Positions 44,855 to 54,327 are shown, counted from the stretch's first letter. The stretch is DNA of 64,000 bases from Paenimyroides ummariense (GCF_900115115.1 NZ_FOVI01000001.1:248001-312000); one strand, 5' to 3'. Made by a program: numbers and translations. The notes: generated by a model not told the origin, from the sequence alone.

Positions 44855-46321
44855 ATGGATCACATACAAATAATTTGGGAATTTATAAAAGAATGGTATT
44901 GGATTCCTTTAACGCTGATAAATACCACCGCTTTTATTACCATTTTAGTTGAAAACGGCAAGCCCGAAAAAACCATTGCCTGGTTAATGGTTATTGTGTT
45001 CCTGCCTTTTTTCGGAGTTGGTTTGTATTATTTTTTCGGACAGAAATTTCAAAAAGAAAAATATTTTAAAAAGTTAGACAACCGCTACAAAGTTAAATTA
45101 GAAGAACGTTGGAACGATTTAAAACCTTTTATAAGCAACGAAATTAAGCTTACCGAAACGTATGACGATCATTTAAATGATGTATTTGAATATCTGGCAC
45201 ACACACAAACGTCAATTCCAACATCGAACAACAGCGTGGAGCTTTTAATTAATGGAGAAGAAAAATTTGCTGTGTTGCTGGAAGATCTAAAAAATGCAAA
45301 ACACCACATTCATATTGAATATTACATTTTTGATGAAGACGAAATTGGTTCGCAGCTTTTAAAAATTTTGGTTGATAAAGCAAAAGAAGGAATTGAAGTC
45401 CGTTTGATTATTGATGATTTTGGATCATCGCCTTTTGCAAAACGCAAAGCATATTATGAAAATTTAGGCATTCAGTTTGAAATTTTTCTACCCGTGCGTT
45501 TTTCATCATTAGCCAATAGCAATTACCGAAATCACAGAAAAATTATTGTTATTGATGGATTGATCGGTTATGTTGGCGGAATCAATGTATCAGACAAATA
45601 CATCAATCCAAACAAATTCAAACTTTATTGGCGCGATACGGCTATTCGAATTTATGGCGATGCTACTAAAATGTTGCAAGCACAATTTTGGCTGCATTGG
45701 CAAAGTATTTCGGGAAAATCGTTTACATTGAATTACAACTATCTGCCGGAAATGCAAACGGTTTTTGAAAAGAAATTACCAATGACGTTTGCTTTTTCAT
45801 CGCCTGGAAACACGCCGCCGTACATTATGGAATCGATGATTTTAAGCATTTCGGCAGCACAGAAAAGCATTCAGTTGTGTACGCCTTATTTTATTCCGAC
45901 AGATTCTTTTAAAACAGCTTTGTTAATCGCTGTTTCAAAAGGTGTCGATGTTTCGCTGATGCTTCCGTCAAGAGGAGATTCTTCGGTTGTTCAGGCAGCA
46001 TCGTTATCATTCTTGAAACCTTTTATGGAGCGCGGGATGAAGGTTTATTTGTACGAAAAAGGATTTATGCACGCAAAAACCATCTGCATTGACGGATTAT
46101 TGAGCTACATTGGAACCACCAATTTAGATTCGAGAAGTTTCTTGATAAACTTTGAACTTTCTGCAATTGTGTTAGATAAAACCATTGCCCAACAATTAAC
46201 CGATCAGTTTGAAAAAGATACTCTGGTAAGCAAATTTTTCACCGCAGACTTATGGAAAAACGAAAAATGGTATTACAAAGCCTTTGCATCAATCTGCAGA
46301 TTGTTGGCGCCTTTGTTATAA
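44855..46321 (+). CDS. cls: Cardiolipin synthase
   Basis: This 488-residue phospholipase-D-superfamily enzyme condenses two phosphatidylglycerols into cardiolipin at the inner membrane. It has two N-terminal membrane helices (residues about 10-60) and two HKD motifs: HRKIIVIDGLIGYVGGIN near residue 226 and HAKTICIDGLLSYIGTTN near residue 408. Length matches ClsA-type enzymes. It is divergent from pth and overlaps the convergent gene at 46316 by 6 bases. Confidence 0.96.
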   Translation: MDHIQIIWEFIKEWYWIPLTLINTTAFITILVENGKPEKTIAWLMVIVFLPFFGVGLYYFFGQKFQKEKYFKKLDNRYKVKLEERWNDLKPFISNEIKLTETYDDHLNDVFEYLAHTQTSIPTSNNSVELLINGEEKFAVLLEDLKNAKHHIHIEYYIFDEDEIGSQLLKILVDKAKEGIEVRLIIDDFGSSPFAKRKAYYENLGIQFEIFLPVRFSSLANSNYRNHRKIIVIDGLIGYVGGINVSDKYINPNKFKLYWRDTAIRIYGDATKMLQAQFWLHWQSISGKSFTLNYNYLPEMQTVFEKKLPMTFAFSSPGNTPPYIMESMILSISAAQKSIQLCTPYFIPTDSFKTALLIAVSKGVDVSLMLPSRGDSSVVQAASLSFLKPFMERGMKVYLYEKGFMHAKTICIDGLLSYIGTTNLDSRSFLINFELSAIVLDKTIAQQLTDQFEKDTLVSKFFTADLWKNEKWYYKAFASICRLLAPLL

Positions 46322-46876
46322 TAGTTTTTCAATCCGCATTCCTGCAATCTGTTGCATACCGGTTGGTTTAGTTACGTGATCGTATTTCGGACTTTTATTG
46401 ATATCGATATTCGAGGTAGGAAGAATTTTAACCCAAAGAGAAATTTCATCGTTTTTCTGAAGTTGTACTTCGGTTGGCGCAATTAAAAGTCCGGCAGCAA
46501 CATCAAAATTTCCAAAACTGAAGCGGAATTCGGTTTTACCCAAAATTTCTTCGGTTGGTGATTGCGGGTTTTTTATTAGATACAATTCCATGTGAATACT
46601 ATCTTTAGACGAACTCCCTATAACCCCAGGATTAATGTTTGCAAACGCAGAAACTTCAAAAGTTCCCGATGATGAAATCGTAATTTTATCGTTTAAAAAC
46701 TGGGTGATTTTATTGTAAACTACATCAACCGGCTGAAACTTTAACTGTTGCATAACCGATGGTGTATTTTCCAGATGAATGCTTCGGATGCTTCGAATAT
46801 AAAACGATTTTTCCTGAGCAAATGTGCTAAATCCAACCAAAAAAATTAAAACCTTAATAATATCTTTGAAACCCAT
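46316..46876 (-). CDS. Secreted protein, possible C1q/TNF-like fold
   Basis: This 186-residue protein has a signal peptide (MGFKDIIKVLIFLVGFSTFAQ) and a beta-rich body ending in QIAGMRIEKLL. The central ISSSGTFEVSAFANINPGVI segment is related in layout to its neighbour at 46854-47426 (strand, small residue, aromatic, strand), suggesting a shared jelly-roll fold like that of C1q-type modules. That likeness is by pattern only. It overlaps the upstream paralogue by 23 bases, so the two are co-expressed. Confidence 0.7.
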   Translation of the reverse strand: MGFKDIIKVLIFLVGFSTFAQEKSFYIRSIRSIHLENTPSVMQQLKFQPVDVVYNKITQFLNDKITISSSGTFEVSAFANINPGVIGSSSKDSIHMELYLIKNPQSPTEEILGKTEFRFSFGNFDVAAGLLIAPTEVQLQKNDEISLWVKILPTSNIDINKSPKYDHVTKPTGMQQIAGMRIEKLL

Positions 46877-47426
46877 CTTGATCGCTGATTAATTTTATAT
46901 TCATAGAAAAGGCCGTACAGTTTTTGTTTCGGCGGTTACAACCAATTTCGCAACTCAACAGCACATTCCCCAACAAACCGGCACTAATTGCGGGTGCTAT
47001 AACGGCATCTTTTGGCAGATAGACGATGGTTGGATACACTTCAATCTGCGAAAACTGATCCTGATTATCCTGATCGAACGATTTCCGCGTGGCTGCTACA
47101 TATTCTTCTACTCCATCGAAAATTTGAACAATGCCAAAATTCACACCACCTCTGTTAAATTTTATAACGCTTGTACTTGGGTTAAAATGAAACGATGCGG
47201 TTATTTCGTAATAGCCGTTTTCGGGAATTGTCAATTTTTGAGTGGTTTCATCGATCACGAATAAAGTATTTGATACAATATCCTGTTTATCCATTTTCAA
47301 GTAATGAAACGTTTTATCGGTTCCCGGACGCAAGTTAAAAAACTGCTGTTTATTGGTTTTGTAACTGAACGATTCTTGCGAAAAACCTATCAACGGAAAA
47401 AGCATCAAAAACAAAAAAAATCTCAT
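46854..47426 (-). CDS. Secreted protein, possible C1q/TNF-like fold
   Basis: From the ATG at 47426 this is 190 residues with a signal peptide (MRFFLFLMLFPLIGFSQ). The body contains the segment LTIPENGYYEITASFHFNPS, typical of C1q-like and related jelly-roll proteins, and a cysteine pair in LLSCEIGCNRRNKNCT. Function unknown. It is the first gene of the pair. A reading to 47441 starts at a TTG and is less likely. Confidence 0.7.
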   Translation of the reverse strand: MRFFLFLMLFPLIGFSQESFSYKTNKQQFFNLRPGTDKTFHYLKMDKQDIVSNTLFVIDETTQKLTIPENGYYEITASFHFNPSTSVIKFNRGGVNFGIVQIFDGVEEYVAATRKSFDQDNQDQFSQIEVYPTIVYLPKDAVIAPAISAGLLGNVLLSCEIGCNRRNKNCTAFSMNIKLISDQDGFQRYY

Positions 47427-47482
47427 GCTGTTTTCTTTCAAAGATACAAAAAATTAAAAACTCGTTTATTTCCGGGAAAACG

Positions 47483-47505
47483 TCACAGGTTTTTAAAACC
47501 TGTGA
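47483..47505. repeat. Intergenic palindrome, second copy of the CTCACAGGTTT family
   Basis: TCACAGGTTTTTAAAACCTGTGA is a near-perfect inverted repeat with the same core as 11232-11263. It lies between two minus-strand units. Confidence 0.65.
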
Positions 47506-47519
47506 GGTTTTATAATTAA

Positions 47520-47553
47520 AAAACTAATGCAGCTAAAAATTAGCTGCATTAAT
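47520..47553 (-). terminator. Terminator of the RND efflux operon
   Basis: On the minus strand TTAATGCAGCTAA, then TTAGCTGCATTA, is followed by a T run. It lies downstream of the outer-membrane channel gene. Confidence 0.8.
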
Positions 47554-47574
47554 CACTTATATAAATAGAAAAAA

Positions 47575-48975
47575 TTACTCTACACCGCCACCCATAGCTT
47601 TGTACAACTGTATGTTGGCATTCCACAAATTATACTGCGTGGTAATAATGTTCAACTGTGCGTTTAATTCGCTTTCTGTTGCCGTTAAAACCTCAAGATA
47701 ATTTGCCATACCGTTGTTTAACAACTCTTGCGAATAGTTAACCGCCGTTGTGTAAGCTTCGGCTTCTTGCTGCTTTAATACCAATTTCTTTTTGTTGATA
47801 TCGATTGCATACAAAGCATCAGAAATTTCTTTGCTTGCATTTAAAACACTTTGCTTGTAATTTAAGAATGCTTTTTCTTGATTTGACAAACTGATTTCAT
47901 ATTGCGTACGAATTTGTCTGCCGTTTAAAATTGGCTGAGCAATTCCGGCTACGATACTTGCAAAAAACGAAGTAGGATCGAACAATTTTTCAAATTCAAC
48001 CGATTGTAATCCGCCGCTTGCCGTTAATTTTAATGTAGGATAAAAACTTGCTTTGGCTACATTCGTCAATTCAAAAGCGTTTCTAAAACCTAATTCGGCA
48101 GCCTGGATATCGGGTCTGTTATTTAATGTTTCAATCGATACACCTTCTTCTGTATCAACATTCAACTGTAAATCGGCAAAAGTTGATCGCTCAATTTCTT
48201 TAGGAAACATTCCTTCTAAAATACTTAACGAATTTTCTTGAATTTTGATGTTATTTTCAATATCCAACAACAAAGCCTGCGCGCTTAAAACCTGTGCTTC
48301 GGTTTGCTTAACGGCAACTTCGGTAACACGTCCGGCATCTTTCAATGCTTTATTTGTTTCTAAACTTTTACTGCGGTTTTCAATTGTTTTTAATGCCACT
48401 TGCTTTTGGGCATCTAACGCCAATAAATTATAGTAGTTTGATGCTACCATTGAAATCAGTTCTGTTTTTACCGCCTGATGAGCCGCAACGGTTTGCAAAT
48501 AAGTAGCTTCGGCAGCTAGTTTTTTACTGGTGATTTTTCCCCAGATATCGGCTTCCCAACCTAAACTTCCGGTGATATCAAACTGATCTAATCGCTGACG
48601 CTGACCTAAAATTCGACCAAATTGTGTATTGATCGAGTTTACCGAATGGGTATAGTTTGTACCGATTGTAAATGTTGGCAAATGCCCCATTCTGCCTTGT
48701 GATAGATACGATTGCGCCTGATTGATGTTTTCTAACGCCACACGAATATCCAGGTTATTATCTAACGCGGTTTGAATGTGTTGTTGCAAAGCGGCATCGG
48801 TAAAAACCTGTTGCCAAGGCAATACACTTTGTACGGTACTGTCTTTAACAACCTCGTTTGTATTAAACGATGCATGTTCCCAAGCATTTGGTTTTTGATA
48901 ATCTTTTGTAGCAATACATGATTGTAACGAAACAGCTGTAATTGCCACAAAGGCTGTTTTATATAAAGTTTTCAT
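47575..48975 (-). CDS. TolC-like outer-membrane efflux lipoprotein
   Basis: This 466-residue NodT/CusC-type channel subunit has a lipobox (VSLQSCIA, Cys20) and the two repeated coiled-coil-rich halves of the TolC fold, with segments such as LDNNLDIRVALENINQAQSYL near residue 73 and NNRPDIQAAELGFRNAFELT near residue 285. Together with the permease and adaptor upstream it would form an envelope-spanning efflux pump. It starts 1 base after the permease gene and ends the operon. Confidence 0.93.
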   Translation of the reverse strand: MKTLYKTAFVAITAVSLQSCIATKDYQKPNAWEHASFNTNEVVKDSTVQSVLPWQQVFTDAALQQHIQTALDNNLDIRVALENINQAQSYLSQGRMGHLPTFTIGTNYTHSVNSINTQFGRILGQRQRLDQFDITGSLGWEADIWGKITSKKLAAEATYLQTVAAHQAVKTELISMVASNYYNLLALDAQKQVALKTIENRSKSLETNKALKDAGRVTEVAVKQTEAQVLSAQALLLDIENNIKIQENSLSILEGMFPKEIERSTFADLQLNVDTEEGVSIETLNNRPDIQAAELGFRNAFELTNVAKASFYPTLKLTASGGLQSVEFEKLFDPTSFFASIVAGIAQPILNGRQIRTQYEISLSNQEKAFLNYKQSVLNASKEISDALYAIDINKKKLVLKQQEAEAYTTAVNYSQELLNNGMANYLEVLTATESELNAQLNIITTQYNLWNANIQLYKAMGGGVE

Positions 48976-48976
48976 A

Positions 48977-51900
48977 TTATTCTTGAATTGCTTTTTGATC
49001 GAATTTTACTGGTTTGATTTTTTCTTGCAATGCTTGGAAAATCACAAACAATACAGGAATTACAAACACTCCTAAAATGGTTCCAATTAACAAACCAAAC
49101 GCTGCACCCGTACCAATTGATCGGTTACCAATATATCCAACACCACCTGCGAAAACCAATGGCATCAACCCTAAAATAAAGGCGAACGATGTCATTAAGA
49201 TTGGGCGTAAACGTGCTTTAGCTCCATCAATAGCCGCTTGTACAATGGTTTCGCCGTGTTTTCTTCGCTGTAAAGCAAACTCCACAATTAAAATGGCATT
49301 CTTGGCGAGCAGTCCCACGAGCATGACCAGTGCAATTTGGAAATAGATGTTGTTTTCTAACCCGGCTACTTTTTGCGATAAGAATGCTCCCATAATACCT
49401 GTTGGTAATGATAAAATTACCGCGAATGGCAACATGTAACTTTCATACTGTGCTGCTAAAATGAAATAAACAAACACGATACACAAAGCAAAAATTAAAA
49501 TGGTTTGCGAACCTGCATTGATTTCTTCACGTGTTAAACCGGTAAAGTCAACTCCGTAATTTGCAGATAACTTTTGTTCGGCAACTTCTTGAACGGCTTT
49601 AATAGCATCACCCGAAGAATAGCCCGGTTTTGGTGCGCCCGACACGTTTGCCGATGTAAATAAGTTGAAACGGTTAACAGATTGTGGTCCGTACACTTTT
49701 TCTAACGTTACAAACTGACTTAATGGTGCCATTGCTCCTGTTGTTGTACGAACGAACATTCCGTTTAGGCTTGAAATATTTTTACGATCGCCCGGTAAAG
49801 ACTGTAACATTACGCGGTATTGTTTACCAAAACGTGTAAAATCACTCACGTAATTACCACCAATGTATCCTTGCAATGCAGAAAAAATGTTACTTACCGA
49901 CACTCCCGATTGTTTTGCACGAACAATATCTAACTTAATTTCGTACTGCGCATAATTGGTGTTAAACGGTGTTTGCGCATACATAATTTCCGGGCGTTGC
50001 ATTAAGGCTGCAATATATTCTTGTGTGGTTTTATCGAAATCTTTTAAGTTTCCGCCCGATTTATCTAACAGTTTCAACTCAAATCCACCCGACATACCAA
50101 AACCTGGAATACTTGGTGGTTGAAAGAAAATCATTTTAGCTTCGGGGAAATTTTTACCGGCTAAACCAAAAAGTTGCCCAATAGCTGCATCGGTAGATTT
50201 TTCTTCTGTTTTACGATCTTTAAACGGTTGCATTTTTATCAACATAAAACCGTAGTTAGATCCTGAACCTGAAATAATGCTTCGACCCGAAATAACGGTT
50301 ACCGATTCTACCCCAGGAATTTTTTCGGCTTGTTTAGAAAATTCTTTTTCTAATTTATACACACGGTCAACCGATGCCCCTGCAGGTAATTCTACGTTAC
50401 CCATGATAAATCCACGGTCTTCATTAGGTACAAAACCTGCGGGCATTGTTTTATTTGCTAAATAAGTTCCGCCCAAACAAGCAACTAATATAATAAACGT
50501 TACCCATTTGTGTTTAAATAAAAAGCCGAACGATTTACCATATTTATTAGTCATGGCGTTGAACGAGTTGTTAAACGCATCGAAAAAGCGTTGAACAAAA
50601 TTGCGTTTTTTACCATGCGCATCATCATGTTGTTTTAAGAACAAAGCACATAGCGCCGGACTTAAAGTTAATGCGTTTAGTGCCGATATGGCAATTGCAA
50701 CAATTAACGTTACTCCAAACTGTTTATAGAAAACACCGGTTGGTCCGGTAATAAATGTTACAGGAATAAAAACGGCACACATTACCAACGTTATGGAAAC
50801 AATAGCACCCGATATTTCGCTCATGGCATTATTTGTTGCCGTGGTAGAATCTTGCCCGGTTTCTTCCATTTTTGCGTGTACAGCTTCTACAACCACAATG
50901 GCATCATCTACCACAATACCTATGGCGAGTACTAATGCAAAAAGTGTTAAAAGGTTTAAAGAGAAACCGAATAGATTTAAGAAAAAGAACGTTCCTATAA
51001 CCGATACAGGTACCGCAATTAATGGTACTAAAGTTGATCTAAAATCTTGTAAAAAGATATAAACCACAATAAATACCAAAATAAAAGCTTCAATTAAAGT
51101 GGTAACAACTTTATCTATCGATGCGTCTAAGAACTCGTTCGAATCTAAGTTAATTCTGTACTTAATTCCTTCGGGCAAGTTCTTTTCAATAACACTCAAT
51201 TCTTTTTTAATGTTGTTGATGATATCTTGCGCATTTGATCCCGGTGTTTGATAAATTGCCATTGCCACCGCAGGATTTCCGTTTAATTCAGAATATCCAC
51301 CATAAGTTTGCGAACCTAATTCAATTTCGGCAACATCTTGCAAACGCAGCACCTGACCATTGTCTAACGATTTTATAACGATATCGCCATACTGCTCTTC
51401 GGTTTTGTATTTACCGCTGTATTTGATAATATATTGGAACGATTCACCTGAATTTTCACCTAACTGACCAGCAGCAGCTTCTAACGATTGTTCGTTAATT
51501 GCTGCACTAACATCGGCAGGAACCAAACCGTGCGCCGCCATTTTTGTAGGATTCAACCATATACGCATTGAGTAATTTCTTGCCCCGAAAACCGACGCGT
51601 CTCCTACTCCGTTCACCCTTTTAATCTCAGGGATTACGTTAATGTTCATATAGTTTTGAATATACGTAGCATCGTAATTTTTATTTTCTGAATAGAACGA
51701 TAAAAACATTAACGACGACGTTTGCTGCTTTTGCGTAGTTACACCAGAACGCGTAACCTCTGTTGGTAACAAAGGCGTAGCACGCGATACTCGGTTTTGA
51801 ACGTTTACGGCAGCAATATCGGGATCGATTCCTTGTTTAAAAACTACCTGAATTGATGCAGAACCATCGTTACTGGCTGTTGATGTGATATAATCCATAC

Positions 51901-52120
51901 CTTCCACACCATTGATCTGCTCTTCAATAGGTACAATAACACTCTCTAACACCGTTTGCGCATTTGCTCCGGGGTACGAAGCTGCTACCTGTACGGTTGG
52001 CGGTGCAATATCCGGGTATTGAGTTACGGGTAATACCGTTAACCCCAAAACACCCAGAATTACTATTAAAATAGAAATAACTGTAGATAATACAGGTCTT
52101 TCAATAAACGTTTTTAGCAT
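48977..52120 (-). CDS. RND efflux permease, HAE1/AcrB type
   Basis: This 1047-residue inner-membrane pump has the RND layout of 12 transmembrane helices with two large periplasmic loops. The first helix IERPVLSTVISILIVILGVL is followed by VTQYPDIAPPTVQVAASYPG, typical of hydrophobic-amphiphilic efflux pumps. Helix 4 has FALVLAIGIVVDDAIVVVEA with the proton-relay Asp-Asp pair. The end of the periplasmic loop has the GFVPNEDRGFIMGNVELPAG segment. The probable substrates are drugs or hydrophobic toxins; none can be specified. Confidence 0.96.
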   Translation of the reverse strand: MLKTFIERPVLSTVISILIVILGVLGLTVLPVTQYPDIAPPTVQVAASYPGANAQTVLESVIVPIEEQINGVEGMDYITSTASNDGSASIQVVFKQGIDPDIAAVNVQNRVSRATPLLPTEVTRSGVTTQKQQTSSLMFLSFYSENKNYDATYIQNYMNINVIPEIKRVNGVGDASVFGARNYSMRIWLNPTKMAAHGLVPADVSAAINEQSLEAAAGQLGENSGESFQYIIKYSGKYKTEEQYGDIVIKSLDNGQVLRLQDVAEIELGSQTYGGYSELNGNPAVAMAIYQTPGSNAQDIINNIKKELSVIEKNLPEGIKYRINLDSNEFLDASIDKVVTTLIEAFILVFIVVYIFLQDFRSTLVPLIAVPVSVIGTFFFLNLFGFSLNLLTLFALVLAIGIVVDDAIVVVEAVHAKMEETGQDSTTATNNAMSEISGAIVSITLVMCAVFIPVTFITGPTGVFYKQFGVTLIVAIAISALNALTLSPALCALFLKQHDDAHGKKRNFVQRFFDAFNNSFNAMTNKYGKSFGFLFKHKWVTFIILVACLGGTYLANKTMPAGFVPNEDRGFIMGNVELPAGASVDRVYKLEKEFSKQAEKIPGVESVTVISGRSIISGSGSNYGFMLIKMQPFKDRKTEEKSTDAAIGQLFGLAGKNFPEAKMIFFQPPSIPGFGMSGGFELKLLDKSGGNLKDFDKTTQEYIAALMQRPEIMYAQTPFNTNYAQYEIKLDIVRAKQSGVSVSNIFSALQGYIGGNYVSDFTRFGKQYRVMLQSLPGDRKNISSLNGMFVRTTTGAMAPLSQFVTLEKVYGPQSVNRFNLFTSANVSGAPKPGYSSGDAIKAVQEVAEQKLSANYGVDFTGLTREEINAGSQTILIFALCIVFVYFILAAQYESYMLPFAVILSLPTGIMGAFLSQKVAGLENNIYFQIALVMLVGLLAKNAILIVEFALQRRKHGETIVQAAIDGAKARLRPILMTSFAFILGLMPLVFAGGVGYIGNRSIGTGAAFGLLIGTILGVFVIPVLFVIFQALQEKIKPVKFDQKAIQE

Positions 52121-52131
52121 AATAATTTAAA

Positions 52132-53286
52132 TTAAAAAACAGGTTTTACAGCGTTAACAATGGTATCGAAATTTACTTGCTTAGGCTTAATAGCCGTTTT
52201 GTTTCTTAAAGATCCAACACCGCTAACCACAATAACATCGCCTTCTTTAATTCCTTGTTTTACAATAATCATGTTGTCTACACGCGCTGTAACATCTACA
52301 ACTGTTGAAACGGCTGTATCTTTAACCACTTTGTACACATTAATTTTACCTTGTTGCTCGTACGATGCAACTTCTGGTACCACCAAAACATTAGTATACT
52401 TTTTAGGTAAGCGAATGGTTCCGCTGTTTCCGTTGCTCAACAATTTATTAGGATTTGTAAAAGCTACGCGGAATTGAACCGTTCCGGTTGCAGCATCAAT
52501 CTGACCTGATACGGTTTCAATTTTTCCTTTTTCAGAATAAATACTTCCGTCTGCCAATTCTAATTCAACCTGTGGTAAATTTTTGATTTTTTCGTTTAAC
52601 GAAGTACCTGGTGAACTGTTTAAGAATTGAAAATAGTCTTTCTCGTTCATTGTAAAATACGCGTAAACCGAACTGATATCAGCAATGGTTGTTAATGCCA
52701 TTTGATCTGCTGGACCAACCAAACTTCCTTTTTTCAAAGGTAACTGACCAACAATTCCGCTTATTGGCGCACGCACAACCGAATAGTCAACATTGGCACT
52801 TGCACTACCAAAATTAGCTTTTGCCTGTGCCAACATACTTTTTGCAGATGCCAAGTTTGCCTTCGCTGTTTCTAACTGCACATTGCTTATAATGTTTTTC
52901 TGTACCAGTGGAATCAATTTATCAACTTCAACTTGCGCCACATTTACATTTGCCTGCGCAACAGCAATGCCCGATTTTGCCGCACTTGCCGTTTCTGCCA
53001 AATTATTAGCTTCCAGCTTAAATAAAGGCTGGCCTTTACTTACTACCTGACCTTCGTGCACATAAACTTCTTGTATATATCCTTGAATTTTTGCACGAAC
53101 ATCGTTATTTATTTTTCCTTGAATGGTTGCCGGAAACAAAGTGTATCCAACCACATCTTTAGTAGTTGCCGCAACCACGTCTAAAGCAGGGGCAGCTGCT
53201 TGTGGGGCTTCTTCTTTTTTAGAACAACCTATTGTGGCTGTTCCTATAAGCACCATAAAAAGGGCTTTTAGCGTATTATTCTTCAT
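52132..53286 (-). CDS. RND efflux periplasmic adaptor subunit
   Basis: This 384-residue membrane-fusion protein is a lipoprotein (lipobox ATIGC, Cys21). The lipoyl-like domain IQGYIQEVYVHEGQVVSKGQ near residue 67 is followed by a coiled-coil hairpin and then beta-barrel domains. It would link the permease to the TolC-like channel. It overlaps the regulator by 11 bases at its start and is followed 11 bases later by the permease gene. Confidence 0.94.
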   Translation of the reverse strand: MKNNTLKALFMVLIGTATIGCSKKEEAPQAAAPALDVVAATTKDVVGYTLFPATIQGKINNDVRAKIQGYIQEVYVHEGQVVSKGQPLFKLEANNLAETASAAKSGIAVAQANVNVAQVEVDKLIPLVQKNIISNVQLETAKANLASAKSMLAQAKANFGSASANVDYSVVRAPISGIVGQLPLKKGSLVGPADQMALTTIADISSVYAYFTMNEKDYFQFLNSSPGTSLNEKIKNLPQVELELADGSIYSEKGKIETVSGQIDAATGTVQFRVAFTNPNKLLSNGNSGTIRLPKKYTNVLVVPEVASYEQQGKINVYKVVKDTAVSTVVDVTARVDNMIIVKQGIKEGDVIVVSGVGSLRNKTAIKPKQVNFDTIVNAVKPVF

Positions 53287-53758
53287 TTGGTTTAATATGG
53301 AGTTTTAGGTTTTTAATTGTTTCTTCTATTGAATTTATTGCATCGTTTAAATGCAAAATGTAAAAATTAAATGCTTCGGGCTTAAAAAGTGTGGTGGCGT
53401 TTGTTTTTTTGTATTCGCGAATTTTGGTGTACACTTTTTTCTCTTCAGTTAATCGCTCCTTAACATCTTCCATTCGTTTTAAGAAAAGGTTACGGTTGAT
53501 TCTGAAATACCTTTTACGCTCGTTTTCTTTTTTGTATTGCTCGATAAAATTCATTTCGATCAATGTATTCAAACTATGTGAAATGGAACTTTTGCTTGAT
53601 TGAAGTAATTCCAAAAGATCATCAAACGATAGACCGTCTGTGCAATTGTTAAATACAAGCAATGCATAAAGGCGCGCCGTTAGTGGCTGCATTTTATGAA
53701 ATCGCTCGTAATGTGCAGAGGTTTCTTTAAACAAATCGAGTTCTAATACCTTATGCAT
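53276..53758 (-). CDS. GbsR/MarR-type transcriptional regulator
   Basis: This 160-residue winged-helix protein has an HTH within SFDDLLELLQSSKSSISHSL near residue 44, the usual GbsR/MarR position, followed by the wing region EQYKKENERKRYFRINRNLF. The C-terminal half is a charged dimerisation helix pair. It is first in the efflux operon and overlaps the adaptor gene, so it most likely controls the pump and itself. A perfect dyad in front of it (53783-53808) is a good candidate operator. Confidence 0.88.
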   Translation of the reverse strand: MHKVLELDLFKETSAHYERFHKMQPLTARLYALLVFNNCTDGLSFDDLLELLQSSKSSISHSLNTLIEMNFIEQYKKENERKRYFRINRNLFLKRMEDVKERLTEEKKVYTKIREYKKTNATTLFKPEAFNFYILHLNDAINSIEETIKNLKLHIKPNEE

Positions 53759-53772
53759 GTTAATTTTTTGTG

Positions 53773-53780
53773 CAAATTTA
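53773..53780 (-). promoter_or_regulatory. Probable -7 box of the efflux operon
   Basis: On the minus strand the sequence is TAAATTTG, which fits TAnnTTTG, 15 bases upstream of the regulator's start codon. The dyad at 53783-53808 sits immediately upstream, over the expected -33 area. Confidence 0.6.
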
Positions 53781-53782
53781 CC

Positions 53783-53808
53783 TTTAGTTCGGCAATCACC
53801 GAACTAAA
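53783..53808. promoter_or_regulatory. Perfect dyad, probable regulator operator
   Basis: TTTAGTTCGG and CCGAACTAAA form 10-base arms around a 6-base spacer. The position overlaps the promoter of the GbsR/MarR gene, which fits autorepression. Confidence 0.7.
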
Positions 53809-53924
53809 ACTTGTTAATTTTTTATTAAATCTAAATTAAGCAATCACACTGAACACTTAATTATTTGATTGATTTAACGTTACGCTAAAATCATTATTAA
53901 TTCCACAAAAAACATCAAAAAAAA

Positions 53925-53957
53925 TTTGTATGAACTATTTTTTTATAGCTATATTTG
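53925..53957 (+). promoter_or_regulatory. Promoter of the tRNA-Gly cluster
   Basis: TTTG at 53925-53928 and TATATTTG at 53950-53957 are 21 bases apart, a good match to the Bacteroidota consensus. The first tRNA starts 38 bases downstream. Confidence 0.75.
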
Positions 53958-53995
53958 CAAACACAAAATCAAACGGAGATTTAAAAATCGTAAAT

Positions 53996-54068
53996 GCGGA
54001 AGTAGCTCAGTTGGTAGAGCGTCAGCCTTCCAAGCTGAATGTCGCGAGTTCGACCCTCGTCTTCCGCT
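53996..54068 (+). tRNA. tRNA-Gly(TCC), copy 1 of 3
   Basis: A 73-base tRNA with acceptor stem GCGGAAG / CTTCCGC, D arm AGCTCAGTTGGTAGAGC, anticodon loop CTTCCAA with anticodon TCC, and T arm GAGTTCGACCCTC. No CCA is encoded. It is the first of three identical copies. Confidence 0.97.
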
Positions 54069-54105
54069 CTTGGAAAAATCAATCGAAGATTTAAAAATCG
54101 TACAT

Positions 54106-54178
54106 GCGGAAGTAGCTCAGTTGGTAGAGCGTCAGCCTTCCAAGCTGAATGTCGCGAGTTCGACCCTCGTCTTCCGCT
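54106..54178 (+). tRNA. tRNA-Gly(TCC), copy 2 of 3
   Basis: This 73-base copy is identical in sequence to the one at 53996 and starts exactly 110 bases after it. Its upstream spacer is nearly identical to that before copy 3. Confidence 0.97.
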
Positions 54179-54215
54179 CTTGGAAAATCAATCGAAGATT
54201 TAAAAATCGTAAAAT

Positions 54216-54288
54216 GCGGAAGTAGCTCAGTTGGTAGAGCGTCAGCCTTCCAAGCTGAATGTCGCGAGTTCGACCCTCGTCTTCCGCT
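54216..54288 (+). tRNA. tRNA-Gly(TCC), copy 3 of 3
   Basis: The third identical copy starts 110 bases after copy 2. A terminator follows about 10 bases later. Confidence 0.97.
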
Positions 54289-54297
54289 CTTGGGAAC

Positions 54298-54327
54298 AAA
54301 AACCTCATCAAATGATGAGGTTTTTTT
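54298..54327. terminator. Terminator of the tRNA-Gly cluster
   Basis: AAAAACCTCATCA / TGATGAGGTTTTT with a 2-base loop and T runs on both sides. It also serves the convergent minus-strand gene that ends at 54326. Confidence 0.88.

Noticed and set aside
53996..54288. CRISPR-like regular spacing
   Set aside because: The repeated unit is a complete tRNA gene and the intervals between copies are themselves nearly identical, so this is a tandem tRNA array.
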